From Hanleya hanleyi (lineage: Eukaryota; Mollusca; Polyplacophora; Lepidopleurida; Hanleyidae), in contig JAVTVY010018674.1 in assembly GCA_036873755.1 (NCBI GenBank), forward strand, positions 1 to 64,000: a DNA stretch of 64,000 nt, written 5' to 3'. This document shows positions 11,091 to 23,727 of the stretch, in pieces (positions within the stretch are counted from its first letter, which is position 1; each line of letters begins with the position of its first letter). A model generated the notes under the pieces. It was given only the letters and a program-made list of their open reading frames with translations, made no database searches and had not been told where the DNA came from. The position numbers and the translations under genes are program-made.

Positions 11091-11466
11091 ATGATGGTCC
11101 ATCTCTACGTTTTAGGGCAGGAAAATGTGTGATTCAATGGACATTGGCCACCATTTTGGATTTTGGCGGCCATATTGAATTTTCAGACCAATTACAAATC
11201 ATTCCAAAATTAACTAATTATTCATACCCTACGTAGGGCTAGAAAAAACCTAGTTTGTGATTAGAAAATTGATTTTCGAACAAGAAATTGTGAACTTCTA
11301 TGGGTATTGGCCGCCATTTTGGATTTTGGTCGCCGTATTGGATTTGAGGCCAAATCCAGGGTGGCCCCTCAGCTAAATTGAAAGGGCATACGTCAAAGAT
11401 GACGGAACCACTGAGAAAACTTTGACAGGAAAAAATGTTAGTTTTTTCTTGGCTGGGACCTGTCTG

Positions 11467-13927
11467 TACGCGAACATACGCAGAAACGTTTTCACCATAG
11501 ATTTTAGCGGATAGGTTGTATGATAAGTGACACATCTAGCAATGTCTACTAGATATTTACAACCTTTTATCTTGATCAGCCATGACCGTGGTATGTCGTA
11601 TGAACGTGTCCACATACTCATTTCCAATGAAATTCCCGCTGATTTAAATTAAACCATCATCCGCCAGGATTCAATTCACGACAACCGCGCTACGCATTGT
11701 TCAAAACAATAGATAGCAATGCCTACAACCGTCAACCCCACCCGTAATAATAGACAGCTCATCCAATTTGTATAGTAGAGCGGATAAAAAATCATTTTGT
11801 TCGGAGACAAAAAAAATACAAGGCATCTCATGCTGCAACTCTCTACGCCCCGCATTTCCTTCGCCCCCACGCGCCCCAGCACACACACGCCGGTATAGTA
11901 TTCTTCCTTTTCCTCTACTAGCGATCCTGTGAATGAGTGGCTGACTTGTCTGCAATGGTAATACATGCAGCTCAATTGCTATGTGTTATTGTGTATATAG
12001 GGCACCAAGTCTAATCTAAATTATTAATAATTTCCGATTCAAATAATAGAACAACAGTCGCAGCAAATTTTTACTTGATTGTTATCCCCTGTATTCATGG
12101 TAATTTCCTCGCAAAGTATATATACATGTGCTACAGCGACCACGCTTTTCGGCAGGAAAGTCTTGGCTCTTAACCGGAGATTCCCCTCGTGTACATTTGA
12201 TAGTAGTATAGGCTAATCTGTTACGATCCAATCGTCTATTAATTGCAAAATGATACTCATAGAAGCAAACAAATCCAAGACAGATCACCCACTATCTGTC
12301 TCAAATGCTCCATTAATGAAACGAACTGACAAACGCGTACAGGGTTCAGACACAATTTGCTCAATACTTAGCATACTGTCAAATAGTGTAAATGAGTCTG
12401 TCATACAGCAAAGTATACCATATATGATATTTTATCCCAATATCAAAACAAAACATTAGGTATTCAGACCGCTCTTTTCCCATTTAATATACTACAGTGT
12501 CAGATATAATTAAAAAATAATAATAACTAGAGCTCGTGGATTTTGGAAGGCTGCCGTTACCTGTGTGCATTTTATGGCTTTGATGTTTCACTGTGATCTA
12601 CAGAAATACATAGTTTTCCTTATTTCATAAAATTGGGTCATGTGTATATTGTTGTGTTATGTGTAATGCTTTATTTACCTTTTGTCAGTCATAACAGGAT
12701 GAAATGTACAAAGTACAATAATTTATTCCATCACTTAATTTGGTGGTTCTGAGAATATTTCAATGAAAACCGGAGCGTTTGAAGTCCCTGACGTTGAAAC
12801 TGTACTGATTTGGTTTGGAACCTTAACATATTCCGTACCCAGCATAGAAAGCAATCTCGAGTAAGATCCTGTGGCAAGTTATCCAGATTCCAAATTTTGA
12901 AAGAACCTGTTCAAGTTTTCAAAAGTTACTGTCCAGAAATGAAATTTAACTTGGCCCCCCTGGTGGCACCACCTACAGGCGGATCACCGTTAAGAACAAG
13001 CCCAAGAGAGATCTTGAGGTGATGTTCGTTACATGCCAAATTTGAAAAGAATCAGGAAGGGAGCTAGGGAAGGAATTTGGCTTAATGTCACACTCAAGTT
13101 TGTTTCACTCACATGGCGACAGTCAGTTTGGTTGGTGGAGGAAGCCGGAGTACCCGGAGAGAACCACCGCCCTTCGGCAAGTAACTGACAAACTTCCACA
13201 CATGCCGAATTTGAAAAGAATCAGTTCAGTTTTCGGAAGTTATTGTCCGGACACATGGCCGGACCCCAATACTACATTCCCCCTTTAGCCCTTCGGGGAC
13301 AATTATAGAGTGAAACCATAATGAATGTATTGCTGCAGTTCCAGGTTGAGGAAAGTTTTGTCATACGAATCGAACACCATATGCAATGTATTGCTTAATT
13401 AATCGTTATGTGGATGATGTGAAATAATATTTTATAATAAAATGGATATTTTGAAATGAAACATCGTATTGAACTGAAACTTTAAAGAAAAAAATCTTGA
13501 CACAAAAATAGGATCTTTTGTATCATTGACACAGTTCACAAATGTTTTTGAACATTTTTTTGAAATATTCACCGGTTTTGCATATTACCAGAGATTTAGA
13601 GACCGATATTGGAAACTTCAATGACGTCGCTATGATAATCACGTCGCTATGATGAACATACAGGCACTAAATCACGGAATTCTCCAAACATTCATTTTGC
13701 ATGCAAACGCTTTTGTATAATAACTTCCTGGTATATTTGCCGTGGGTTTTGAACAGTTTCCAACCGATTTGATGCCAAAATTCAAAGATGTAGAACAAAG
13801 TGTGTCTGTCCACATCTTTTGTTGGGTATTTACACACAGCGAACTATCAGACGAAATTCAAACATCACCTTTGGAATACCTTGAAACAATCGCACTGTTG
13901 CGAAAATATAGATAATTAAGCGTGCGT
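11467..13927 (+). repeat. Segmental duplication left part, copy A (modules M1 and M2)
   Basis: This stretch matches 32815-35640 in order and orientation: the M1 module, then M2 (about 12057-12530, with ATCCAAGACAGATCACCC), then a GTCCGGACAC-containing degenerate repeat (about 12790-13290) and an A/T-rich tail. Relative to copy B it lacks two inserts (33976-34185 and 34287-34676) and so gives their empty sites at about 12708 and 12796. No gene was recognised. Short frames here are not shared intact with copy B. Confidence 0.8.
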
Positions 13928-14882
13928 ACAGACCTTTTGGTCTTTGATATATGTTGGCATTTGTGGGAAGTTGATGCTTGGTCGACATCGGGCCTCACAG
14001 ACTAGTCTTTTGTGTTACATGCCGTCATTTTCATCTGACGACGATACAGCTCACCAATTCCCAGTATACGAGTTGTCACAGCGACACAGCTCACCAATTA
14101 CCAATATACGAGTTCTCAGAGCATTTCCATCATATCTCTCGAGATTTGTATCTAATACCGCTTATGCCGGTGCTAGGGGCCGTGTGGTCATGTCATGCAA
14201 GTTGCCACATGAACAGGTGCAATAAAAGCGTACCTGGGATACAACACAAATCAGGAATCGTTAGATTCTTGATATGTGCTTTAGAATAGGTTAACCAGAA
14301 GACTATACTGTGAAGCCATGTGACTCTGTCAGCATGTCGGCACCTCTTCCCACTTCCCTTATATGTGTTGTAATTATTACCTGTATATGGCGAGATTCTG
14401 CTGGTGGACGTTTCGTCCCCGAGGCCCGCCCCCTGTACAGACCTTTTGGTCTTTGATATATGTTGGCATTTGTGGGAAGTTGATGCTTGGTGGACATCGG
14501 GCCTCACAGACTAGTCTTTTGTGTTACATGCCGTCATTTTCATCTGACGACGATACAGCTCACCAATTCCCAGTATACGAGTTGTCACAGCGACACAGCT
14601 CACCAATTACCAATATACGAGTTCTCAGAGCATTTCCATCATATCTCTCGAGATTTGTATCTAATACCGCTTATGCCGGTGCTAGGGGCCGTGTGGTCAT
14701 GTCATGCAAGTTGCCACATGAACAGGTGCAATAAAAGGGTACCTGGAATACAACACAAATCAGGAATCGTTAGATTCTTGATATGTGCTTTAGAACAGGG
14801 TAACCAGAAGACTATACTGTGAAGCCATGTGACTCTGTCAGTATGTCGGCACCTCTTCCCACTTCCCTTATATGTATTGTAA
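13928..14882 (+). mobile_element. 955-bp insertion: tandem 508 + 447-bp units with GACGTTTCGT box
   Basis: Unit 1 (13928-14435) and unit 2 (14436-14882, lacking the last ~60 bp) are nearly identical direct repeats. Copy B of the segmental duplication passes from CCGTGCGT straight to TTGAACAATC at 35634-35650, so the pair is an insertion with an empty site. Near the end of unit 1 is GGACGTTTCGTCC (14406-14418). GACGTTTCGT/ACGAAACGTC words of this kind occur in hammerhead-containing terminal repeats of Penelope-like elements, which are often tandem. Identity as such an element is inference. Degenerate relatives lie at 23728-23860, 41975-42220 and 48545-48620. Confidence 0.6.
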
Positions 14883-14883
14883 T

Positions 14884-15880
14884 TGAACAATCACAGTATG
14901 AATAGACCCCCAGAGTGAATTCTATTAGAGAGTAAAGACCACTTAATTTCAATTGTCCAGCGCTTTTTTTTATCCCCGCCTCAACAGAGGTGGTCAGAGC
15001 GATGACGCTCTCACAGACAATGACGTCACAAGATAATGTTACAGGTTAATATCAATGACGTCGAAGGTTCTCCGTGACACAGGGCTTGGCGCGCCTTGTG
15101 TGCGTTGTAGGACCTTGTGCCGCTGACGTGATGTCCGTGGAATATAACAAGGAGCTTCCTATCTCATCAATCTCCATATCTCTGCTATTATAATATAAAT
15201 GTAACATTTTGTTCTCAACGTTTTTCTGGTTAAAGTGTTGGACCTCGTATGCAACATATCGATATTTTATGTAAATCGTCCAGTCAGTCAACGTGTGCAC
15301 GATCCTTCAAAAGCAGGAAATTAAAAACACTAAGTTCATTATCTTAAATTCATAGGTCGATTCAGTGTTTATTACAGGACGACTTGAGTGTTGACTTTGG
15401 TTACAGTGGTCTGTTTACTTCTATGTATCATTTTCCTGATCAAATGCATTTTTATATCCCGAAATTCACTGACATGCTAGTCAATTTCATTTTATGACAC
15501 CTCTGAAATATCGAGTTATGTAGGGGCAGAAATGTTATCTGCCGTCGAGGTACAAGAGCGAATAATGTCTTGACGACTTACTTTACAACAACAACAACAC
15601 CAACAACACTGACAGACTTTATATTCAGCAAATTACAACACATATAAGGGAAGTGGGAAGAGGTGCCGACATACCTATCACGATTCGCTTTATATTATTC
15701 GTGGATATTATGAACAGATACGTAGCTTGAGTTGAGGTGATGAAATTCGCAATCCCGAAGATTTGGACTTTAATTCCGCCTATTAAGTTCATTTCTTTCA
15801 GTTTCTGTTCACAGCCTTGTCAAGCTCACGGCATCGATTTCAATCCATTGAAAATGGAGGGACAGCGCTAAGCACCACAA
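14884..15880 (+). repeat. Duplicated module ahead of the complex monomer, copy A
   Basis: Matches 35643-36595: it starts GAACAATCACAGTATGAATA, contains several TGACGTC words, a CAA microsatellite (about 15587-15608) and a conserved stretch near GGCATCGATTTCAATCC. A 40-bp segment (15634-15674) is the inverted complement of 14846-14884. No gene is evident. Confidence 0.7.
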
Positions 15881-18725
15881 GAGTTGATTTTTTAATACCA
15901 CGAGCCCCCAGATCTCGTTGTTTCGAGATTGTTGTTGTTTGGCCGCCATTATCTCAAAATCTGTATGAACAGAGTGTATTTTGATCAAGAAAAGCGCACT
16001 TTCTTTAGTTCCAATCACCATCAAATTATAACGAGTTTCCAAGTCAATGTCTTCTCCACATTTGGCCCTGCGACCGTAATTCCCAACTCTCTCTTTTTTC
16101 GCAATCTTCGTGATATCCGATAGAAATGGATATGAAGAGGGACATTAATTACCAGGACATTCTTATCCATCACACCGGTGCTAGAGATCCTGTGGATACT
16201 TCATAGTCTGCACAGGAATATCGCCTAAAACGCGGACGAGATACTAAGACTACGTCCGAGAATCCTCTGTATTCTCCGGCCAGAATGTGAGGTCCCTAGA
16301 GAAGCTTTTCCCTTGCATATTGCTCCAATATCACTCGTCATGGAAAAATGTCTTTGTAGAAAATCAACATTTCCTCAAGAGAAAGATATTGCGAAAACAT
16401 GGCAATAAGAATTCTCTGTCGACAATAGACGAGTATTTAGCCTTGGGAACTATGTCTGTGGCAAGTTTATAATCACCTGCGGTGAGAACGAAGAAACAGA
16501 CAGAACACTGTAATTAATCGATAGTATTTATTTTGCCAAATCGCGAGGAAATATGATACCTACATCATCCTTGATCCAATCTTGCTTTCAGCATCTCTGG
16601 CATCTCGACGCCTTTCAGAGTGCCTACTTCGGAAACAGTCGTCACCCTCAAAGAGTATTTCGATTTCCTCGCGTCGATAAATGTGTCTGGAGTTCGTAAT
16701 GAGGGTAATCCGACCCACTCTAGCACAACACATCACTATTAGTCCATTCCAAAGCTGTCACATCTGATATAAGGCACCAACGGAGCGTGATTCACATCAC
16801 ATCACATATATATATATTCCCATCGATAGCGTGCTCATGTATTACTTTGCATTGCATGCATATGTCATCTTTGTTTTGCTGTTTTAGCATTGTTGAATTT
16901 GCTAACCTGAAACACGGAGATTTTCAAAGGGGAACGTCGGGCTCCAGGTGTGACGGCTGACAAAAAGTAGAAATGATGGATATATTCACAGTCTTATTAT
17001 GTGACCAAAGGGAATGTTCGGGCTCCAGGTGTAACTGCTGACAATAAGTTGATATGGTGGATATATTCACAGTTTTATATGTGACCAAAGTGAGACATTC
17101 GAGGGGAAACTTTATCTCACATTCCAACCACTAATTAAAAAGAGAAATAGGTACTCACATGATAAACTTCATATGTAAACGTGTGAGATTGATTTGTTTC
17201 TCAACTATTGTTTTATTCAATCAAACTATAACCAGGGGCTTCGGGGAGAACCAAAAGTAAAGAAATCATTAAAAACTCGATGATAACATTACATGTAAGT
17301 GGATGGGTTACGGGATTCAGTGAAGGTCAAGGGCAGTATCCATCAACTGTTCATTGAAACATGAACAAATATAGGCAGACCTTGCTTCTGTCAATTATTT
17401 CTAGACAAATTAATCATTGATGATCGAGCAATTATTGAACTCCTCATAGAACGCTGATTGCTCACATGTTTCGGGCATTGAATCCCATGGTGAGAGTCGA
17501 TATTTCCTTAAGGTTTGTTGGTAAGTCTAACAGTCTTGCTGATATCATTGAAAACTGATCTTCCGCTTCTCTCTTCTATACTGTTTTTATTTCACACACA
17601 TATGGAATTGGTGATAAATGTCACACAAAAATATATCTTTCGGTTATTGACGCGGAAATTCATTATGAACCAAGGCTCAATGGTGCATGAGGATATCGCT
17701 CAATGTCATGTGGTGGATACACCGATACAAGTATCAACAGATTCGGGGATTTTACCAGAAATCTACAAGCTGGTTATTAAAGTCATCAGCTGATTATTAA
17801 TCAGCTGATTAAAGATACATCAGTTTTGTATTTTTCTCTAATCTCCGATTTGTATTGTATAAATAAGAGAACACAAGTTGGTTTCCAGCAAGAGAGATGG
17901 CTAAACGTTCATGAGAGAAAATTGAAAATAACATTTAGGGTACGTGACGTAGCTTTCGAAATTCAGAGGCGGGAGATCAAACTGGAGTATCTGATATGAC
18001 AAGGTAATTTGTCTTATCGTCTCGAAGTAGAATAGGAGAGAAACCCCAAAATGACATGTCTGACGCCTCTAAAAATCAAAAGAGAGAAAATTGGAAATGG
18101 CATGCTGTATATCTAAGGGAGGCAACTCGGTGTAGCATGTCCATCTCGTTCGTAGAGAAATACGAAACCGACAAATCTGACAGCTAAATATTCCAGATGT
18201 AAAACTGGAAAATGAGATTTGACCGATCTAAGCGGGATAACTCAAACCGGCTTTTTTATCGCAGAGTAACATTTCAACAGAGAGATCATTATCCACATTC
18301 TATCAATTCAATGTGACGTATCTGTCGTAGAACAGGAGAAAACTGAAACGTAACTGTAATTCAAAAGAGAAAAATAGGTATGTGGCATGTATGTCGCGAA
18401 TAGGAATGCGAGAGAAAAAAGCGATGTGGCATATCATACGTAGCTTATAATGCAAAAAAAAAATGAATGACGTTTTTTTTCTGCGAGACGGGACAACTCG
18501 ATATGTCGTCTATTGCGTGGCGAAATAGCTGACAATTCAAAGGAATACGGATAAGTGGTTCCGGCAAATGAGAAAATCGAAATTACAAGAGGACATATCT
18601 GTTACAACTACTTTTCATTGAGAGACGTAGTAGGCCTACAACGGGAAACGATTGCTTCTTCTAGCCAGACAGAATATGCGATTATCAATATCGATGAAGA
18701 GATAATTAGAGTTATAGATAAATAA
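15881..18725 (+). repeat. Complex monomer, copy 0
   Basis: First of five related copies (18726-22833, 24090-25068, 27650-32608 and 36604-41336 are the others). Landmarks in order are TTGGCCGCCATTATCTC, TACGTCCGAGAATCCTC, AAAATGTCTTTGTAGAAAAT, TCGATAGTATTT, GAAACACG(C/G)AGATTTTC, GGGGCTTCGGGGAGAA and a degenerate GAGAAAA/CATGT-rich stretch. This copy joins copy 1 directly at about 18725. It lacks the SINE-like insert, and its empty site is at about 18187. A 70-codon minus-strand frame found in other copies is interrupted here by TGA near 16570. Confidence 0.75.
16915..17100 (-). repeat. ~88-bp tandem pair inside the complex monomer
   Basis: Two units, each running from GGGCTCCAGGTGT to TATTCACAG...TGTGACCAAAG, lie head to tail. 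Copies at 24897-25070 and 28430-28600 also have two units, while 19770-19850 and 37640-37715 have one. The unit number therefore varies between monomer copies, as in a minisatellite. The 67-codon minus-strand frame here is a by-product of the repeat. Confidence 0.7.
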
Positions 18726-21700
18726 TAGTTGTTTCGAGATTGTTGTTGTTTGGCCGCCATTATCTCGAAATCTGTGTAAACAGGGTGTATTTTGATCACG
18801 AAAAACGCACTTTCGTTAGTTCCAATCATCATCAAATTATAACAAGTTTCCAGTTCAATGTCTTCTCTACATTTGGCCCTGCGACCGTAAGTCCCAACTC
18901 TGCCTTTTTTCGCAATCTTCGTGATATCCAATAGAAATGGATATGAAAAGAGACACTAATTACCAAGACATTCTTATCCATCACACCAGTGCTAGGGGCC
19001 CTGTGGATACTTCATAGTTGCTACTTGAATATCGCAACAAATGCGACTGAAATACTAAGGCTACGTCCGAGAATCCCCCGTATTCTCCTGTCAGAATGTG
19101 AGGTCCATAGGGAAGCTTTCCTCTTGCATATCGCTCCAATATCAGTCATCATGGAAAAATGTCTTTGTAGAAAATCAACATTTCCTCAAGACAAAGATAT
19201 TGCGAAAAGATGGCAATAAGAATTCTCTGTCGACAATAGACGAGTATTTAGCCTTGGGAACTATGTTTGTGGCAAATTTATAAGCGCCTGCGGTGAGAAC
19301 GAAGAAACGGACAGAACACTATAATTAATCGATAGTATTTGTTTTGTCAAATCGCGAGGAAAGATGAGACCTACATCCTCCTTGATCCAATCTTACTTCC
19401 AGCACCTCCGGCATCTCGACGCCTTTCCGAGTGCCTCCTTCGGAAACAGTCGTCACCCTCAAAGAGTATTTCGATTTCCTCGAGTCGATAAATGTGTCTG
19501 GAGTTCGTAATGAGGGTAATCCGACCAACTCTAGCACAACACATCACTATTAGTCCCTAAACTCGTTCATTCCAAAGCTGTTACATCTGATATAAGGCAC
19601 AAACGGAGCGTGATTCACATCACATATATATTGAATCTTCATTTCGCGTTCCTATCGATAGTGTGCTCATGTATTACTTTGCAGTACATGCATATGTCGA
19701 CTTTATTAAATCAGTTTTGTTATTTTAGAATTGTTGAATTTGCTACCCTGAAACACGCAGATTTTCAAAGGGAAACTTTGGGCACCAGATGTAACTGCTG
19801 ACAATGAGTTGTAATGGTGGATATATTCACATTTCTATCTGTGACCAAAGTGAGACATTCGAAGGGAAACTTTATCTCACATTCCAACCACTAATTAAAA
19901 GGAGAAATAGGTACTCATATGATAAACTTCATATGTAAACGTGTGAGATTGATTTGTTTCTCAACTATTGTTTTATTCAATCAAACTATAACCAGGGGCT
20001 TCGGGGAGAAGTTGATCAATGTGAGTTCGAAATTAACAAGACAAGACAAACATTGAAAGGATGATCGAAATGGTCCCAAAATCGTGAAACTATGCGAAAA
20101 CGGTGCACATGCTATTAATCCAGTTCAAGTTTATTGATTTTCTTAAAAATGTCGTGGTCAGTGTGAACCAAAAATAAAGAAATCATTAAAAACTCGATGA
20201 TCACAATACATGTAAGTGGATGGGTTACGGGATTGAGTGAAGGTCAAGGGCAGTGTCCATCAACTGTTCATTGAAACATGAACAAAGATAGGCAGACCCT
20301 GCAAATAGTCAAACTCCGGTGTAGGTAGGCTATAAAGGTTCAGCTTCTGTCAATTATTTCTAGACAAATTAATCATTGACGATCGAGCAATTATTGAACT
20401 CCTTGCAGAACGCTGATTGCTCATATGTTTCGGGCATTGAATCTCATGGTGACAGTCGGTATTTCCTTAAGGCTGGGTGGTGAGTCTAACAGTCTTGCTG
20501 ATATCATTGGAAACTGATATTCCGCTTCACTCTTCTATGCTGTTCTTATTTCACACACATATGGAATTGGTGATAAACGTCACACATAACAAGTCTTTCG
20601 ATTATTGACGCGGAAATTCATTTATGGACCACGGTTATATGCTCTATGCGGGATTCACCGATACAAGTGCCAATCTTCAACCTATTTTTGAACTTTAGAT
20701 TCGGGGATTTTATCAGAAATTTGCAAGCTGGTTATTAAAGTCATCAGCTGATTATTAGTCAGCTGATTAAAGTTACACCAGATTTGTACCTGGTGTATCT
20801 TTCTCTAATCTCCGATTTGTATTGTATAAACAAGAGAACACAAGTTGGTTTCCAGCAAGAGAGATGGCTAAACGTTCATGAGAGAAAATTGAAAATAACA
20901 TTTAGGATACGTGACGTAGCTTTCGAAATTCAGAGGCGGGAGATCAAACTGGAGTATCTGATATGACAAGGTAATTTGTCTTATGGTCTCGAAGTAAAAT
21001 AGGAGAGAAAACCCAAAATGACATGTCTGACGCCTCTAAAAATCAAAAGAGAGAAAATTGGAAATGGCATGCTGTATATCTAAGGGGGACAACTCAGTGT
21101 AGCATGTCCATCTCATTCGTAGAGAAATATGAAATCGACATATCCCAGTTCAATGTGACGTATCTGTCGTAGAACAGGAGAAAACTGAAACGTAACTGTA
21201 ATTCAAAAGAGAAAGAATAGAAATGATATGTGGCATGTATGTCGCGAATAGGAATGCGAGAGAAAAATAATGTGACATCATACGTAGCATATAATTCAAA
21301 TTCGATGGCGTTTTTTTTTCTACGAAACAGGACAACCCGATATGTAGTGTGTTGTGTGGCGAAAGAGACAAATATCAAACTAACATACCTGAAGTAGCTG
21401 AATATCCAAAGGAATACAGGTAAGTGGTTCCAGCAAATGAAAAAATTGAAATTACAAGCGGACATTTCTGTTAGGACAAATTTTCATTGAGACATTGTCA
21501 TGGTCCCTTATGAAGGAATGACCTCTAAAACAGACACGGACCGCAATGTTCAGTGAACGGATAGCCACATAACCACAGGCAGGTTTGGTGATGTACCATT
21601 ATTAATTCTAAAGATTTGCAAAAAGAACCCTACCGCTGTCGCGTTTGGTATCGTGTGCATTATATCAGACGATATTCGAATCGACACGTAGTGGCCCTAC

Positions 21701-22833
21701 AGCGGGAAACGATTGCTTGTTCCACCCAGACAGAATATGCAATCATCAATATCTATGTAGAGATAATTGGAGATATAAATAAACAATTCCGTTGGAAATA
21801 ATCGCACATAAATCAACGTGGGCGTTAAAATGTAAATGCGCCAGGGTATATTATGGCTCTTTGCCCTTCACGATTTATACGACTCGTAAATGCAGCCATC
21901 ATGAACACACAACAAAACAATACAGTAACAGCATTAATGGGAATCTGATCAATAGGTTTACACTTCCCGTATACATGTTTAGCAAAATAATGATATGCTA
22001 TAGTAAGGCAAACCGAGGATGTTCCGTAACATTTTGCATTCCGTGTAATACTATTCTACTGCGGAGCTGTTCTTGTTTTATTGAATCGCGAGATGCAGTC
22101 AGAAATCGGTGACGGAAGTGATTGCTATTTTTATTCAAAGCGTCGCTCGCTAAGAGCCATGAATCGAACGTTCTAAAAGAGTGAAGCTCAATAGTTTTCT
22201 AAGTGTGCCATGTTCGTTTCTCACTTTTCAAATTCATTTCCCTTTCATCAGTTTCCGGTTTCAGATATCAACTGAAAATTTTATGCTGTCGTAAATATAT
22301 TATTTAATAGTCTAATGGCTTAACACCATTCCTGGGAAAATTCGTGACATGCTGGATTAAAGCAGCAATCTTGACACGGGAGATGCAAAATTCATCCGCA
22401 CAGTTTATTATCGTATAGTAAGAACTCCCCGATGCATATTCTACATGTGCGAAATATCTGTATTTTAAGGTCACGTGACGACAGCTTGTCATATGAATTT
22501 TCGCCAGTGTAAATCATTATCGTTGACTTTTTAGCACCTATGTATGACCTCGTCAATTAATCGAGTGAAGATTTAAAGAAAACCCCGAGATTTCGAAATA
22601 TACACCGTGTGCACGTATATTTTATATTTAATTGTTTGCATGAAATGCAATCAGAAAGCAGTGAATCCTGGACTAGCTACATGTACATATGCAAGTAGCA
22701 CAGCATTACATTTCATTACAATTATGTTTGTTTATTTTACTTTATTTTGTTTATTTCTTGGTACCAGGAGCAGTGCAATTTTAAGAAGTATTTTAATTGG
22801 TGTAAATTTAAGAACATCTTGAGACTGAGGTAG
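18726..22833 (+). repeat. Complex monomer, copy 1 (with 3' module M3)
   Basis: Starts TGTTTCGAGATTGTTG and follows the same landmark order as copy 0, but continues through about 21480-22560 into module M3 (22605-22833, ending CATCTTGAGACTGA). It shares with copy 3 a block of about 160 bp (20010-20170) that copies 0 and 2 lack. It has lost the part of the monomer where copies 2 and 3 carry the SINE-like insert (junction near 21146). No gene was recognised. Confidence 0.75.
19325..19537 (-). other. 70-codon frame conserved across monomer copies (unknown)
   Basis: The frame reads VLELVGLPSLRTPDTFID and continues about 50 residues further, with no ATG at its start. Equivalent frames are open at 27989-28201 and 37194-37415. 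The 16510-16740 and 24450-24680 copies stay open until a stop just after the residues LDQ or LDQG. A GCTAG/AGTTGG junction at its upstream edge could be a splice acceptor, so it may derive from a captured exon. I do not recognise the protein, and similarity among recent duplicates alone would also keep the frame open. Confidence 0.25.
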
Positions 22834-23240
22834 ACCTTACAAGGCAGGGAAATCTTGGCTCTCAACCGAAGACTTCCCTTGTGTGTGTTTTATAGTAGTA
22901 TAGGCTAATCTTTTACGATCCAGCCGATAGTCCTGTAAGGAACGGTCTATTAATTGCAAAATGATACTCCTCAAAGAAAACAAATCCAAGACAGATCATC
23001 CACTATCTGTCTCAAACGCTCGATCGATGAAACGAATTGACAAATGCGTACAGGGTTCAGACACAATTTGCCCAATACTTGGCATATACTGTCAAATAGT
23101 GTAAATGAGTATACGATATATGATGTTATTTTATCCCAATATCAATACAACACATTAAGTATTCAGAACGCTCTTTTCCAGTTTAATATACCACAGTGTC
23201 AAATATAATTTAAATAATAATAATAATACATTCTGAACAT
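22834..23240 (+). repeat. Module M2, extra copy
   Basis: Matches 12140-12530 and 33440-33800 (CGATCCAGCCGATAGTCCTG, ATCCAAGACAGATCATCC, TTGCCCAATACTTGGCATA). It follows M3 directly, whereas in copies 2 and 3 M3 is followed by a MITE remnant instead. Confidence 0.75.
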
Positions 23241-23727
23241 CAATCAAGCCTGGTGCCTACTCAATTCGTGTTGTCCGATCTGCCAGGTTCGCGCAATGGA
23301 TCTGAGCATTAGAGGTGTGACAAGGGCACCGCCTTTGCCCTTGTCATAAACAGAGGAGGTTGAGATGTTACTGAATGGGAGATATGCAGTCGTGCTTCAT
23401 CGGAATCTTCTGTTTGTGGCTAGCCACAGTTCAGGCATTCATATAATGTATATCTATGTGAAGCGCTATAGAAAATTTTGCTTTGATAGCGAGAAGTGGT
23501 TAACTGGTTTCAGCGATGTCCATATCGTCGAAACCTTGGCACTGATCGTAATATATAAAATACAACGTGTTCTGACACAGCAAAGCTGTGGCATATTTTT
23601 CGATCTAGTCATTCAGAAGAAAGTCGTTGTCGCTAGAGAGATTCCACGTGCATGAAGGTATGGCATTCCGGGTGTGATACCCTTAGCAACTATGTTAATG
23701 TGGTTTGCTAATGAAGGCGCAGAAGGT
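23241..23727. other. Unassigned; weak 96-codon frame
   Basis: A 96-codon plus-strand frame (23365-23655) is present but does not resemble any family I know and has no supporting context. I would not call it a gene. Confidence 0.3.

Larger units (their letters stand above)
7485..11466 (+). mobile_element. 4-kb foldback (giant palindrome) element, copy 1
   Basis: The left end AGACAGGTCCCAGCC (7486) is the reverse complement of the right end GGCTGGGACCTGTCT (11451-11465). The inverted match continues inward almost to the centre: about 7485-9118 pairs with about 9420-11466, leaving a loop of about 300 bp. TAC flanks both ends (7482-7484, 11467-11469), a possible 3-bp duplication, though a 2-bp TA reading is also possible. 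The paralogous module at 6455-6475 reads GTCAAATACGCGAAC without the insert, so it acts as an empty site. No transposase is encoded. The short open frames on both strands are mirror artefacts of the palindrome. Confidence 0.85.
6311..11497 (+). repeat. Large duplicated block, copy 1
   Basis: This 5.2-kb stretch recurs at 57342-62416 in the same orientation with few substitutions (most 60-base lines compared differ at none or one position) and some indels. It contains, in order, a tandem flank module, a TTAA MITE, more flank, the 4-kb foldback element and a short right flank. Both copies hold the MITE and the foldback at identical junctions, so the block was copied after both insertions. It is not two independent transpositions. 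Confidence 0.85.

Noticed and set aside
15809..16042. Frame beginning ATGGCGGCC in several monomer copies (MAAKQQQSRNNE)
   Set aside because: The start context looks good, but sequences diverge and stop at different points after about 15 codons, so there is no sign of protein conservation.
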